DNA of 64,000 nucleotides from Streptomyces shenzhenensis (GCF_003688995.1 NZ_PENI01000002.1:186001-250000); one strand, 5' to 3'; shown: positions 1-8,660, counted from the first letter of the stretch. Notes: generated from the sequence alone by a model not told the origin. Numbers and translations are program-made.

Positions 1-17
1 GTGGGCACGGTGGTCAT
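1..17 (-). CDS. Start of an ORF running off the left edge, probably the partner response regulator (partial)
   Basis: Only five codons plus two bases lie inside the window; they read M-T-T-V-P. The ATG overlaps the preceding TGA as ATGA, the same geometry as the two junctions before it. In actinomycetes a NarL/LuxR-type response regulator usually lies directly downstream of a kinase of this type, so this is the natural candidate. Nothing of the receiver domain is visible, so the assignment rests on context alone. Confidence 0.3.
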
Positions 18-118
18 CGGGTGCCGCCCGGGGAGGTGGGGGCGTGGGTGGTCGCCGGCCGCTGGGCGCCGTTCGTCGGCGGCCTCGCGGTGACGTCTCC
101 GGTGGGCGTGGTGGTCAT
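14..118 (-). other. 34-codon ORF with ATGA overlaps at both ends
   Basis: This ORF starts at an ATG that overlaps the stop of the 13-codon ORF before it. It ends in a TGA that overlaps the next ATG. The peptide is Thr/Pro-rich with no recognisable domain and ends in GGTR, close to the DGTR that ends the sensor kinase. It is probably a repeat-derived spacer produced by duplication of the kinase-regulator junction rather than a functional protein. It could still pass ribosomes on to the next cistron. Confidence 0.3.
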
Positions 119-156
119 CGGGCACCGCCCCGAGGTGTGAGGGGTGTGGGCGTCAT
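115..156 (-). other. 13-codon ORF overlapping the kinase stop codon
   Basis: The sequence encodes M-T-P-T-P-L-T-P-R-G-G-A-R and begins in the ATGA that ends the kinase gene. It ends at a second ATGA. The base pattern around both ends (GGNRCCCGATGA on the minus strand) repeats a third time at position 17. It may be a relic of tandem duplication of the gene junction. Confidence 0.3.
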
Positions 157-1433
157 CGGGTGCCGTCCCGGGGTGTGAGGTCGAGGGTGGTTTCGACCAG
201 CCAGCCGCCGTCCGGTGTCGGGCCCGCGGTGACGTCTCCGTCGTAGAGCGCGGCCCGTTCACGCATGCCCACCAGGCCGTGGCCTTCCTCGTTCGGTGTT
301 TCCGGGCGGACGGCCGGGCCGCTGTCCCTGACCCGGATGCGCAGCCGGTCGTCCTCGACGAGGACCGCCAGCCGCACCCGGGTGTCGGAGCCGGCGTGCT
401 TCAAGGTGTTCGTGAGGGCCTCCTGGACGATGCGGTAGACGGTCAGCTGGACCCCGCCGTCCAGCGCCTCCACGTCGCCCGCGGTGCGGTAGACGACGTC
501 GAGACCGGCGCCGCGCACCCCCGCGCACAAGGCGTCGATGTCCGCGATGCCGGGCTGCGGGCTGAGCTCCGGCCGCTGCGCGGAACCGTCCGCCTCCCGC
601 AGCACGCCGAGCACGCGCCGCAGCTCCCCGAGGGCCTGCCGGCCGGTGTCGCCGATGAGCCGCAGCGCCTCCGTGCCGCGCTGCGGCTCCCGGTCACCGG
701 CGTAGGCGCCCGCGTCGGCGAGGGTGATGATGACGGACAGGTTGTGGCCGACGATGTCATGCATCTCCCGGGCCACCCGGGCCCGCTCGGTCGCCGTCGC
801 GAGCCGGCTGCGCTGGTCGCGTTCGATCTCCAGCCGGGCCGCCCGCTCGCGCAGCCCGGCCAGCTGGGCCCGCCGGATCCGTACCATCAGACCGAGCGCC
901 ACGGCGGCGGTCGCCGTGCTCAGCAGCAGGAACAGCGCGTCCCAGACGGACACCGCGGCCGCCGCCCGCACCGCGACCAGCACCATCGCCGCCGCCATCA
1001 CCCCGCAGGCCCACGGCAGCTGCCGGGGCCGCCCGTGCAGGGCCAGGCTGTACAGCGCGATGAACAGGGCGACGTCCGCGCGCAGCGCCACGTTCAGCGA
1101 CCACTGGAGCGCGAACACCGCCGTGATCACGCCGAAGGCCGCCGCGGGCCTGCGCCGCCGCCACAGCAGCGGCAGCACCAGCCCGGCCTGCAACGCCAGC
1201 ACACCCGCCACGGGCGGATGGGCGAACACCAGCCGGAACCGGTGCGGCCCGTCCTCGTCCCCGGAACCCGGGCTCACCAGGTCCGGCAGGCAGAACATCA
1301 GGAAGACGACGACCACCACCGCGGTGTCCAGCACCCAGGGCCGCGCGCGGTCGGCACGGCGCAGCCGCTGGCCGGCCCGGCTGAAGAAGCCGACCAGCGA
1401 GCCCGTACCGAGGACGTCGTCGGTGGTGGTCAC
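153..1433 (-). CDS. Two-component sensor histidine kinase, NarL/DesK-type
   Basis: The protein is a membrane sensor kinase of about 426 residues that would autophosphorylate on His and pass phosphate to a response regulator. Its N-terminal half carries several hydrophobic segments. A dimerisation helix follows with the phospho-acceptor motif EMHDIVGHNLS, typical of HisKA_3 kinases. The C-terminal ATPase domain shows the N-box EALTNTLKHAG and the G-box GHGLVGMRERA. The GTG at 1433 was chosen because AGG lies 8 bases upstream; a GTG at 1442 is an alternative. It lies just downstream of two ABC exporter genes on the same strand, which suggests it helps control or sense for that exporter. The stimulus cannot be read from the sequence. 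Confidence 0.88.
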   Translation of the reverse strand: MTTTDDVLGTGSLVGFFSRAGQRLRRADRARPWVLDTAVVVVVFLMFCLPDLVSPGSGDEDGPHRFRLVFAHPPVAGVLALQAGLVLPLLWRRRRPAAAFGVITAVFALQWSLNVALRADVALFIALYSLALHGRPRQLPWACGVMAAAMVLVAVRAAAAVSVWDALFLLLSTATAAVALGLMVRIRRAQLAGLRERAARLEIERDQRSRLATATERARVAREMHDIVGHNLSVIITLADAGAYAGDREPQRGTEALRLIGDTGRQALGELRRVLGVLREADGSAQRPELSPQPGIADIDALCAGVRGAGLDVVYRTAGDVEALDGGVQLTVYRIVQEALTNTLKHAGSDTRVRLAVLVEDDRLRIRVRDSGPAVRPETPNEEGHGLVGMRERAALYDGDVTAGPTPDGGWLVETTLDLTPRDGTR

Positions 1434-1459
1434 GGAGGTCACCTGCCCATGGTGCAGGC

Positions 1460-2299
1460 TCAGACGTCGCTGCGCCGCAGCCGGTACGCCGCGCCCGCCA
1501 GCGCGAGCGCCGTCCAGCCGAGGAAAACCAGCAGTCCGGCGCCGGGGGAGAGGGCGGTGGAGTCGTGTGTCAGGGCGAACATCGACTGCCCCGCGTTGCT
1601 CGGCAGATAGCGGTTGACGTCGTCCTGCCAGGAGCTGGGCAGCAGCGACATCAGCCCGGGGACCAGCATCAGCGCGGCGACCAGCACCGAGATGCCGCCG
1701 GCCACGGACCGCAGCAGCGCGCCGAGCGCGGCGCCGATCACACCGACCAGGCCGAGATAGAGCCCGGCGCCCAGCAGGCTGCGGACGACACCGGCGTGCG
1801 ACAGGTCCATGGCCGCGGGGGTGCCGGAGACGATGCCGCCGCCGATCAGAAAGGCGACGAACGCCCCGACCGTCCCGACCACCAGCGCGACCAGCCCGAA
1901 CACGCCAGCCTTTGACCACAGCACGGGCAGCCGGCGCGGCACCGCCGCCATCGTCGAGCGGATCATGCCGGTCGAGTACTCCCCGGCCGTGACCAGCACC
2001 CCGAGCACTCCGAGGGCGAGCTGGGCGAAGTTCGTACCGAAGAGGGACAGGCTCACCGCGGTGGCGTGGGCGAAGTCACCGTCGAGGCGGCCGGAGTCGT
2101 ATCCGGAGCGGTAGCGGGACGCGGCGATCAGCCCGAAGGCCACCAGGAACAGCAGGCCGAGGGCCAGCGTGATCCACGTCGAGCGCAGCGACCACAGCTT
2201 GGCCCACTCCGAGCGCAGCACCCGCGGCCCGGTCACCCGGTAGGCGGGGCGCGCGCCGAGGGTCCGGGGCGGTTCGGCGATCGTGGCCGGGGCGCTCAT
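1460..2299 (-). CDS. ABC-2 type transporter permease
   Basis: This 279-residue protein has about six hydrophobic segments, beginning with a soluble N-terminus followed by SEWAKLWSLRSTW, typical of ABC-2 permeases fused to no ATPase. It forms the membrane pore of an exporter together with the ATPase encoded immediately upstream. Its ATG overlaps the ATPase stop by 4 bp (ATGA), which indicates translational coupling. The sensor kinase gene follows after a short gap. ATPase-permease pairs next to a two-component system in Firmicutes and actinomycetes often handle antibiotics or peptides. The substrate here is unknown. Confidence 0.88.
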   Translation of the reverse strand: MSAPATIAEPPRTLGARPAYRVTGPRVLRSEWAKLWSLRSTWITLALGLLFLVAFGLIAASRYRSGYDSGRLDGDFAHATAVSLSLFGTNFAQLALGVLGVLVTAGEYSTGMIRSTMAAVPRRLPVLWSKAGVFGLVALVVGTVGAFVAFLIGGGIVSGTPAAMDLSHAGVVRSLLGAGLYLGLVGVIGAALGALLRSVAGGISVLVAALMLVPGLMSLLPSSWQDDVNRYLPSNAGQSMFALTHDSTALSPGAGLLVFLGWTALALAGAAYRLRRSDV

Positions 2300-3234
2300 G
2301 CCGCCCTCCCCAGGGTCTCCGGGCCGGTGGTCGAGCCGTGGTACTCCACGGCGTCCCGGGTCAGTTCCATGAACGCCTCCTCCAGCGACACCGTGCGCGC
2401 GCTCAGCTCGAACAGCGCGATCCCGTGCTCGGCGGCCCGCAGCCCGATCTCCCGCGCGGTCAGGCCGGTCACCTCGAGTTCCTCGGCGCCGATCCGGCCG
2501 GTGACCTCGACACCCGGCCCGGCCAGCACCTCACGCAGCCGCGCCGGGTCCTGCGTCGCCACGTGCACCGTGTCCCCGCCCGCCTCGCGGACCAGGTCCC
2601 GTACGGTCGTGTCGGCCAGCAGCCGCCCCCGGCCCACGATGATCAGGTGGTCCGCCACCAGCGCCACCTCGCTCATCAGATGCGACGAGACGAACACCGT
2701 GCGGCCCTCCGCCGCGAGCGACGTCAGCAGGGTACGGATCCACAGCACGCCCTCCGGGTCGAGACCGTTGACCGGCTCGTCGAGCATCACCGTCTGCGGA
2801 TCGCCCAGCAGCGCCGCCGCGATGCCGAGCCGCTGTCCCATGCCGAGCGAGAAGGCACCTGCCCGCTTCTTCGCCACGGCGCCGAGCCCGGCGAGGTCGA
2901 TGACCTCGTCCACCCGGCCGAGCGGGATCCCGTGCGTCAGCGCGAGCGCCTTGAGGTGGTTGTACGCCGAACGGCCCGGGTGGATCGACTTCGCCTCCAG
3001 CAGCGCCCCGACCTCCTGGAGCGGTGCCCGGTGCCCGGCGTAGGGGCGGCCGTTCACCGTCACGGAGCCGCCGGTCGGGGCGTCCAGCCCGACGATCATG
3101 CGCATCGTGGTCGACTTCCCCGCGCCGTTGGGGCCGAGGAAGCCGGTCACGGTGCCCGGTTTGACGACGAAATCCAGCCGGTCCACGGCCGTCTTCTCGC
3201 CGTACCGCTTGGTCAGCTGCGCTGCCTCTATCAC
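2296..3234 (-). CDS. ABC transporter ATP-binding protein
   Basis: This 312-residue ATPase powers the ABC-2 permease encoded after it. The Walker A motif GPNGAGKST is near residues 34-42. A degenerate signature (FSLGMGQRLGIA) precedes Walker B (VMLDEPVNGLDPEG). The signature reads SLGMGQ rather than LSGGQ, as is common in the bacitracin-type exporter ATPases of this group. The C-terminal region after residue 220 is the usual accessory domain. A GTG at 3234 was preferred because GGGAG lies 5 bases upstream and the protein then begins MIEAAQLTKRYG. It is the first gene of the ABC-ABC-kinase operon. Confidence 0.9.
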   Translation of the reverse strand: MIEAAQLTKRYGEKTAVDRLDFVVKPGTVTGFLGPNGAGKSTTMRMIVGLDAPTGGSVTVNGRPYAGHRAPLQEVGALLEAKSIHPGRSAYNHLKALALTHGIPLGRVDEVIDLAGLGAVAKKRAGAFSLGMGQRLGIAAALLGDPQTVMLDEPVNGLDPEGVLWIRTLLTSLAAEGRTVFVSSHLMSEVALVADHLIIVGRGRLLADTTVRDLVREAGGDTVHVATQDPARLREVLAGPGVEVTGRIGAEELEVTGLTAREIGLRAAEHGIALFELSARTVSLEEAFMELTRDAVEYHGSTTGPETLGRAA

Positions 3235-3453
3235 GCGTACTCCCTCGCTCGGGCCCCGGGCGCCGACAGCCGGTGCCCCAGGAACAACGCTAAGAACGAG
3301 CCGCCCTCGAACCGGTCGTACCGCGGACGGAACCCCGGCCCGGACGTCGTACCGGGGTACTACGACCGGCCGGCCGGCGGGCGACCGCGTACGGTGCCGA
3401 ATCCCGCCACACCGGATCACTCCACCTGATCGGGCCCGCCGGCGGATGCCACG
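3235..3453. promoter_or_regulatory. Promoter region of the ABC exporter operon
   Basis: This 219-bp gap holds the minus-strand promoter of the exporter operon. It contains several copies of GGTCGTACC or its complement (around 3313-3322 and 3353-3369), including GTCGTACCGGGGTACTACGA, which is partly self-complementary. These could be binding sites for the adjacent response regulator. No -10 or -35 pair can be assigned confidently. Confidence 0.35.
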
Positions 3454-3462
3454 ATGCACGGC

Positions 3463-3594
3463 ATGACCTACCAGTTGCAGCCGATCAGCCCCGAGCAACA
3501 CCTGACCTTCATCGCGTCCCGGCACCATCTGCTGGGTCTGCTGCGGTTCAAGGTCGGTACCGGTGGGCTCGGCCTCTACATGTCGCGCCGCTGA
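3463..3594 (+). pseudogene. Short ORF resembling the N-terminus of FemX-type peptidyltransferases; likely remnant
   Basis: The 43-residue product begins MTYQLQPISPEQHLTFIAS. This resembles the extreme N-terminus of streptomycete FemX-like peptidoglycan bridge-forming transferases. The remaining residues do not follow that family, and the ORF stops where a family member would continue for some 330 more residues. It overlaps the 3' end of the convergent MazG-like gene by 19 bp. It is probably the start of a gene whose body was lost by deletion, with a random tail to the first stop. Chance resemblance cannot be excluded. Confidence 0.4.
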
Positions 3595-3959
3595 GGGGGC
3601 GGGGTGGTGGACGGCGCCGGGCCGAGTGAGCGGGCGGTGACCCGGGCGAGGTGGCGGGTGAACTCCTCCTGGGCGTCCGGGGTCAGGGTGCGCAGCGCGA
3701 CCAGCGCGGTGATGACGACGTCGCAGAGTTCGGCCCGGACGTCCGCCCAGGTGTGCGAGACGCCCTTGCGCGGGTTCTGCCCGGTCGCGCCGATCACCGC
3801 CTGGGCGACCTCGCCGACCTCCTCCGACAGCTTCAGTACCCGCAGCAGCACGGCCTGCGGCGGGTCGTGCCGGTCGTGCGCGTCCAGCCAGGCCCACAAC
3901 TCGTCGATGGCGGTCCAGAGATCCGCGGGCGCGGGTGTGCGCGTGTCCTGATCGGTCAT
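3576..3959 (-). CDS. MazG-like family protein
   Basis: The 127-residue protein contains LSEEVGEVAQAVIGATG followed by AELCDVVITALVAL. These carry the E-E..E and later D residues that bind magnesium in all-alpha NTP pyrophosphohydrolases of the MazG/dUTPase superfamily. Such enzymes hydrolyse nucleoside triphosphates, often as housecleaning enzymes or in stress responses. It is a single-domain, short member, and the last 15 or so residues are a Pro/Arg tail. It is monocistronic by its flanks: a possible FemX relic on the opposite strand and a DoxX gene upstream. Its true substrate is not predictable. Confidence 0.8.
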   Translation of the reverse strand: MTDQDTRTPAPADLWTAIDELWAWLDAHDRHDPPQAVLLRVLKLSEEVGEVAQAVIGATGQNPRKGVSHTWADVRAELCDVVITALVALRTLTPDAQEEFTRHLARVTARSLGPAPSTTPPPQRRDM

Positions 3960-3983
3960 GGACGCAGCCTGCCACGACCACGG

Positions 3984-4538
<555 letters not shown>

Positions 4539-4994
4539 GGTGGCTCCCCATGCGGTTCGGGTCGACGGCCGGAACAGGGCTCCTGCCCGGGTGTCCACCG
4601 TCGCATCCGGGACCGCGGGGCAGCCCGCCCGGGCCGCCGTTCGGGTGGCGGGGCCCGCGGGGACAGTACGGCGGGTGCGGCCCACTTGTCTGGGGTGGCT
4701 CGCGTGTTGTCTGGGACGGTCGGTGTGGCTGGGGTGGCTTGCATGGGGGGTGTGGTGGGGCGGTAGTGCGGCGGGTAGGGCGGGTAGGGCGGGTGCGGGT
4801 CCACGGGGGCGGCCCGCCGTGGCTGGGGTGGTTCGCCTGGCGGGGTGCGGGGGCGCGGCGGGTGTGGTCTGTGCGGTGGGGTGGCCCGTGTCGCGGATGG
4901 GGTGGGCCCGGTCCACTCGGCTGGGGTGGCTCGTGGCGCGGAGTGTTTCCTGGGGTTGTCCTCGTGCGCGCTTCAACTCCTAGGCTCCCCTCGC
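4539..4994. repeat. G/T-rich intergenic region with dispersed TGGGGTGGCT repeats
   Basis: This 456-bp divergent gap holds at least four copies of a (C/G)TGGGGTGG(C/T)T core, near 4690, 4730, 4823 and 4922. It also has a short tandem GGGTAGGGC run near 4776-4794. The plus strand is strongly G-rich and C-poor compared with the neighbouring genes. ORFs in it are low-complexity and are rejected as coding. The promoters of both the DoxX and aldo/keto reductase genes should lie here, but none stands out. Confidence 0.55.
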
Positions 4995-5978
4995 ATGGAG
5001 ACCACCACCAGGACACTGGGACGCAGCGGTATCGAGGTGAGCGCCCTCGGCTTCGGCTGCTGGGCCATCGGGGGCGAGTGGGAGGACACCGAGGGCCGGC
5101 CGCTCGGCTGGGGCAAGGTCGACGACGACGAGTCCGTACGGGCCGTCCACCGCGCTCTCGACCTCGGTGTCACCTTCTTCGACACCGCCGACACCTACGG
5201 CACCGGGCACAGTGAGCGGGTGCTGGGCCGCGCGCTGGGCAAGCGCCGGGACGATGTCGTCGTCGCCACCAAGTGGGGCAACGTCTTCGACGAGCGCACC
5301 CGCACTCGCACCGGCGGCGACGACTCCCCGGCCCACGCCCGTCGCGCGCTCACCGCCTCGCTGCGCCGCCTCGGCACCGACCACATCGACCTCTACCAGC
5401 TGCACCTGTCCGACGCCGACCCGGCCCACGCGGCCGAACTGCGCGACCTGTGCGAGGAGTTCGTGGCACAGGGCCTCATCCGCGGCTACGCCTGGAGCAC
5501 CGACGACCCGGCCCGCGCCGCGCTCTTCGCCGAGGGCCCGCACTGCACGGCCGTCCAGCACCGGCTCAACGTCCTCCAGGACGCGCCGGAACTCCTCGCG
5601 CTGTGCGAGGAGTTGGACCTGGCGAGCATCAACCGGAGCCCGCTGGCCATGGGGTTGCTGACCGGGAAGCGGCACGGGCCGCCGCCCGCCGGTGACATCC
5701 GCAGCAGGCCGCCGGCCTGGCTCCCGGGGTTCGGCGACGGCTCCGGCGCCGACCCGCAGTGGCTGGCCCGCGTCGACGCGCTGCGCGACGTCCTCACCAG
5801 TGACGGGCGTACGCCCGCCCAGGGCGCCCTCGCCTGGCTCTGGGCGCGCAGCCCGCGCACCGTGCCGATCCCGGGCTTCCGTTCGGTCGCCCAGGCCGAG
5901 GAGAACGCGGGCGCGCTCGCGAAGGGGCCGCTCACCGCCGGGCAGCTGGATGAGGTAGACCGGATCCTCGGCAGGTGA
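4995..5978 (+). CDS. Aldo/keto reductase
   Basis: This 327-residue NAD(P)H-dependent oxidoreductase is predicted to reduce aldehydes or ketones in the cytoplasm. The catalytic tetrad is visible as Asp63 and Tyr68 in FFDTADTYG, Lys93 in ATKWGN and His137 in LYQLHLSD. The ATG at 4995 begins METTTRTLGRSG, the usual family start. The C-terminal phosphate-binding segment VPIPGFRSVAQAEEN is intact. It stands alone on its strand. The physiological substrate cannot be inferred. Confidence 0.92.
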   Translation: METTTRTLGRSGIEVSALGFGCWAIGGEWEDTEGRPLGWGKVDDDESVRAVHRALDLGVTFFDTADTYGTGHSERVLGRALGKRRDDVVVATKWGNVFDERTRTRTGGDDSPAHARRALTASLRRLGTDHIDLYQLHLSDADPAHAAELRDLCEEFVAQGLIRGYAWSTDDPARAALFAEGPHCTAVQHRLNVLQDAPELLALCEELDLASINRSPLAMGLLTGKRHGPPPAGDIRSRPPAWLPGFGDGSGADPQWLARVDALRDVLTSDGRTPAQGALAWLWARSPRTVPIPGFRSVAQAEENAGALAKGPLTAGQLDEVDRILGR

Positions 5979-6108
5979 GCGGCCCGGGCGGCGACGGACG
6001 AGTCATGGGTGCCCTCGTCGACGAGCAGCACCGCAAGGCTGCAGCCGGGACCCCGCGAGCTGCGATTTTCATAAGACAGCAAATTCCTGGGGCGGTGCGG
6101 GCCCACTG

Positions 6109-6123
6109 ACACGGAAGCCGTGT
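6109..6123. promoter_or_regulatory. Perfect inverted repeat upstream of the carboxypeptidase gene
   Basis: The sequence ACACGGAAGCCGTGT is a 6-bp perfect inverted repeat with a 3-bp spacer. It ends 23 bp before the chosen ATG of the D,D-carboxypeptidase. It is preceded by an AT-rich stretch (6064-6087) that could hold the promoter. It may be an operator or an mRNA 5' hairpin. Confidence 0.4.
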
Positions 6124-6146
6124 CGGATGCGTGTACGGTTCCCGGG

Positions 6147-7343
6147 ATGCGTGAATGTTCCCGGCTCACGCGGCGCGCCGCCCTCGGCCTGGCGGCCGCC
6201 GCCCTCCCCCTGTCCGCCGCCGCCCCCGCGGCCGCCGCCCCGACCGTGATCGGCGGTGAGCTGCTGGCCCGCCCGGGCGTCCAGGTTCGCGGTGCCCGCG
6301 GGCTGCCCGGGAAGCTCACGGCCCGCTCGTGGCTGGTCGCCGACTGCGAGAGCGGGGAGGTGCTCGCCGCGTACGGCGCGCACACGCGGCTGGCGCCCGC
6401 GTCCACGCTGAAGATGCTGTTCGCGGACACCGTGCTCCGGAAGTTCGACCGCGCCGAGCGGTACAAGGTGACCGAGGCGGATCTGGCCGGGATCCCGGCG
6501 GGCTCCAGCCTCGTCGGTGTCAAGCCCGGGATCACCTACACCGTCGAGCAGTTGTGGCAGGGCGTGTTCCTGCGCTCGGGCAACGACGCGGTGCACGTAC
6601 TGGCCCGCATGAACGGCGGGGTCGCCAGGACGGTCGCCGAGATGCAGGCCAGGGCGGAGGATCTGCAGGCCCTGGACACCCATGTGGTCAGTCCCGACGG
6701 TTTTGACCACGCGGGGCAGCTGTCGTCGGCGTACGACCTGACGCTCTTCGCCCGGCACGGGCTGAAGGACGCCGACTTCCGCGGTTACTGCGCCACCAGG
6801 ACCGCCGACTTCCCGGCGGGCGGCAAGAAGACGTTCCAGATCCAGAACACCGACAGGCTGCTCACGGGGGCGTGGGGCCTGGACAGCTACGAGGGCCTGA
6901 TCGGGGTGAAGAACGGCTACACCAGCAACGCGGGCAACACCTTCACCGGTGCCGCCACCCGGGACGGGCGCACCCTGCTGGTCACCGTGATGCACCCGGG
7001 CAACGGCGGCAACATCGTCTACGAGGAGACGGCCGCGCTGCTCGACTGGGGTTTCGGGAAGGGAAGTTCGGCGCCGGCGGTGGGTGCGCTGGTCGATCCG
7101 CTCAGCGAGGGCGGAGCGAGCGCGAGCCCGGAGCCGACGCGACGGTCGGCCCGGGCCGCCGCGGTACCCGTGGCTGAGCCGGCCAAGGAGACCTCGTCCT
7201 GGCGCCTGCTGGAGGGCGCGGCGGGCACGGTCGCACTGCTCGGCGCGGGCACCTGGGCCCTACGCCGCCGCAAGTCGGCTGCGCCGACGGAACCGACGGA
7301 GGCACCCCCGACCCCCGAGCGCGGCGGCCGCCACCGCAGCTGA
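6147..7343 (+). CDS. D-alanyl-D-alanine carboxypeptidase, membrane-anchored
   Basis: The 398-residue enzyme would trim the terminal D-Ala from peptidoglycan stem peptides outside the membrane. The N-terminus has a twin-arginine-like signal (RLTRRAALGLAAAALPL) with an Ala-rich cleavage region. The serine active site SxxK is S86-T-L-K89, and SGN lies at 144-146. The third motif reads KNG (255-257) instead of the usual KTG. A C-terminal hydrophobic segment followed by RRRK anchors the protein. The ATG at 6147 gives a compact signal; a GTG at 6120 is possible but would place nine residues before it. The last 40 residues are a low-complexity Pro/Thr tail. Confidence 0.9.
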   Translation: MRECSRLTRRAALGLAAAALPLSAAAPAAAAPTVIGGELLARPGVQVRGARGLPGKLTARSWLVADCESGEVLAAYGAHTRLAPASTLKMLFADTVLRKFDRAERYKVTEADLAGIPAGSSLVGVKPGITYTVEQLWQGVFLRSGNDAVHVLARMNGGVARTVAEMQARAEDLQALDTHVVSPDGFDHAGQLSSAYDLTLFARHGLKDADFRGYCATRTADFPAGGKKTFQIQNTDRLLTGAWGLDSYEGLIGVKNGYTSNAGNTFTGAATRDGRTLLVTVMHPGNGGNIVYEETAALLDWGFGKGSSAPAVGALVDPLSEGGASASPEPTRRSARAAAVPVAEPAKETSSWRLLEGAAGTVALLGAGTWALRRRKSAAPTEPTEAPPTPERGGRHRS

Positions 7344-7607
7344 CGGTCTTTTTTCAGCGGGGGCGAGACACGGCGTCGGCGCGGGACCGCAGCTGCGGCG
7401 CCGAAGAAGACCTTGTCCTGCTGTCTTGCGGGGTGCGGCGAATTCGGCCGCGTTGCTCGGTGCGGGTGGAGCGGGCGCGAGCCTCGGGGCCGACGCGGTG
7501 GGCCCCCGGCTGCGGTGCCGTAGGTCGGCTGTGGCGGCGGGGGCCGCCTCGAACCGTCGGCGCGGGACCCCGGCTGCGGTGCCGTAGTCGCGCTGCTCGG
7601 GAATGGG
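7344..7607. repeat. Three degenerate copies of a ~33-bp unit downstream of the carboxypeptidase gene
   Basis: A unit approximating GTCGGCGCGGGACCCCGGCTGCGGTGCCGTAG occurs near 7374, 7489 and 7556, with substitutions and small indels. The two later copies share CGGCTGCGGTGCCGTAG exactly. Read on the plus strand around 7436-7545, the frame gives GAANSAALLGAGGAGAS. This recalls GAAGTVALLGAGTWAL near the end of the carboxypeptidase, so the array may come from duplicated gene-end sequence, but that link is weak. No gene is recognised here. Confidence 0.45.
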
Positions 7608-7685
7608 GCGGCAGCCGTTCCGTGCCCGGTGCGTACCTCTGTTGTGAGGTCCACCCCCACCCGGGCTCGGTGGAACGGCTGCCGC
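7608..7685. terminator. Long intergenic hairpin between convergent genes
   Basis: The left arm GCGGCAGCCGTTCC (7608-7621) pairs perfectly with GGAACGGCTGCCGC (7672-7685). Inner bases GCCCGG and CCGGGC extend the pairing after a bulge. It lies between the convergent carboxypeptidase and SDR genes, so it could end transcription from either side, although no U-tract follows. It could also be a small non-autonomous mobile element. Confidence 0.45.
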
Positions 7686-7818
7686 TTCCCCCCCTCGGAG
7701 TGGTCCAATTGTGAAGCTCTGATGGAGGAAAGTTGAGCATAGGCTGCCGACCGGCCGCAAGAGGGCGGAGGTTCGAATTCCGGTTGTGCAGGTGGGGAGT
7801 TGGCGGGCGTGCGGCCGC

Positions 7819-8577
7819 TCAGCCCCGCCCCACGTACGGCATCGCCGTCGCCAGCACCGTCGCGAACTGCACGTTCGCCTCCAGCGGCAGCTCGGCCATG
7901 TGCCGCACGGTGCGGGCCACGTCGGCGACATCCATCACCGGTTCCGGGGCTACCGCCCCGTTGGCCTGCAACGCCCCCGTCTCCATCCGCACCGTCATGT
8001 CGGTGGCCGCGTTGCCGATGTCGATCTGGCCGACCGCGATGCCGTACGGCCGCCCGTCCAGCGAGAGCGACTTGGTCAGGCCGGTCAGCGCGTGCTTGGT
8101 CGCGGTGTAGGCGACCGACTGCGGGCGGGGCGCGTGCGCCGCGATCGAGCCGTTGTTGATGATCCGGCCGCCCCGAGGGTCCTGCCCCTTCATCTGCCGG
8201 TACGCCGCCTGCGCGCACAGGAACGCCCCGTTGAGGTTGGTGTCCACCACGTGCCGCCAGGCGTCGTAGGGCAGCTCCTCGACCGGGATCCCGCCAGGAC
8301 CGAACGTGCCCGCGTTGTTGAACAGCAGGTCGACCCGGCCGAAACGGTCCACGGTCGCCGCGAACAGCCCGGCCACGTCGTCCGGCCGTGCCACGTCCGT
8401 GCGCACGGCGAGCGAGTCGCCCTCGGGGGCGAGCGCCGCCGTCCCCGCGAGCCGCTCGGCCCGCCGCCCGGCCAGCGCCACCGCCCAGCCCGCGCGCAGC
8501 AGCTCCACGGCCACCGCCCGTCCGATACCGGACCCGGCGCCGGTCACCACCGCGATCTTCGATTCCCTGTCGGTCAT
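7819..8577 (-). CDS. SDR family oxidoreductase
   Basis: This is a classical short-chain dehydrogenase of 252 residues with a Rossmann fold. The cofactor motif TGAGSGIG is at residues 12-19 and NNAG at 87-90. The catalytic residues are Ser144, Tyr157 and Lys161 (YTATK). A basic AGRRAERL after the second strand suggests NADP(H) preference. The start ATG at 8577 is followed by [15 protein letters not shown], the expected spacing for the family. It is monocistronic, and the next gene on the same strand begins 1.1 kb upstream. The substrate is unknown. Confidence 0.92.
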   Translation of the reverse strand: MTDRESKIAVVTGAGSGIGRAVAVELLRAGWAVALAGRRAERLAGTAALAPEGDSLAVRTDVARPDDVAGLFAATVDRFGRVDLLFNNAGTFGPGGIPVEELPYDAWRHVVDTNLNGAFLCAQAAYRQMKGQDPRGGRIINNGSIAAHAPRPQSVAYTATKHALTGLTKSLSLDGRPYGIAVGQIDIGNAATDMTVRMETGALQANGAVAPEPVMDVADVARTVRHMAELPLEANVQFATVLATAMPYVGRG

Positions 8578-8660
8578 GGCACCGCAGCGTAGGCGCCGAC
8601 TCCGTCAGGCGGAATCCGCCATCCGCCATCCGACCGGCAGGCGGTCGGCCCAGCCCGTCC

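Noticed and set aside
144..1610. Long plus-strand ORF over the sensor kinase
   Set aside because: It is the antisense reading of the kinase; it is rich in Arg, Gly and Pro and shows no domain.
4539..4994. Small coding genes in the G/T-rich gap
   Set aside because: The translations are low-complexity and no ribosome site or codon bias supports them.
7760..7795. tRNA gene
   Set aside because: Only a T-arm-like piece is seen. Acceptor and anticodon stems do not form.
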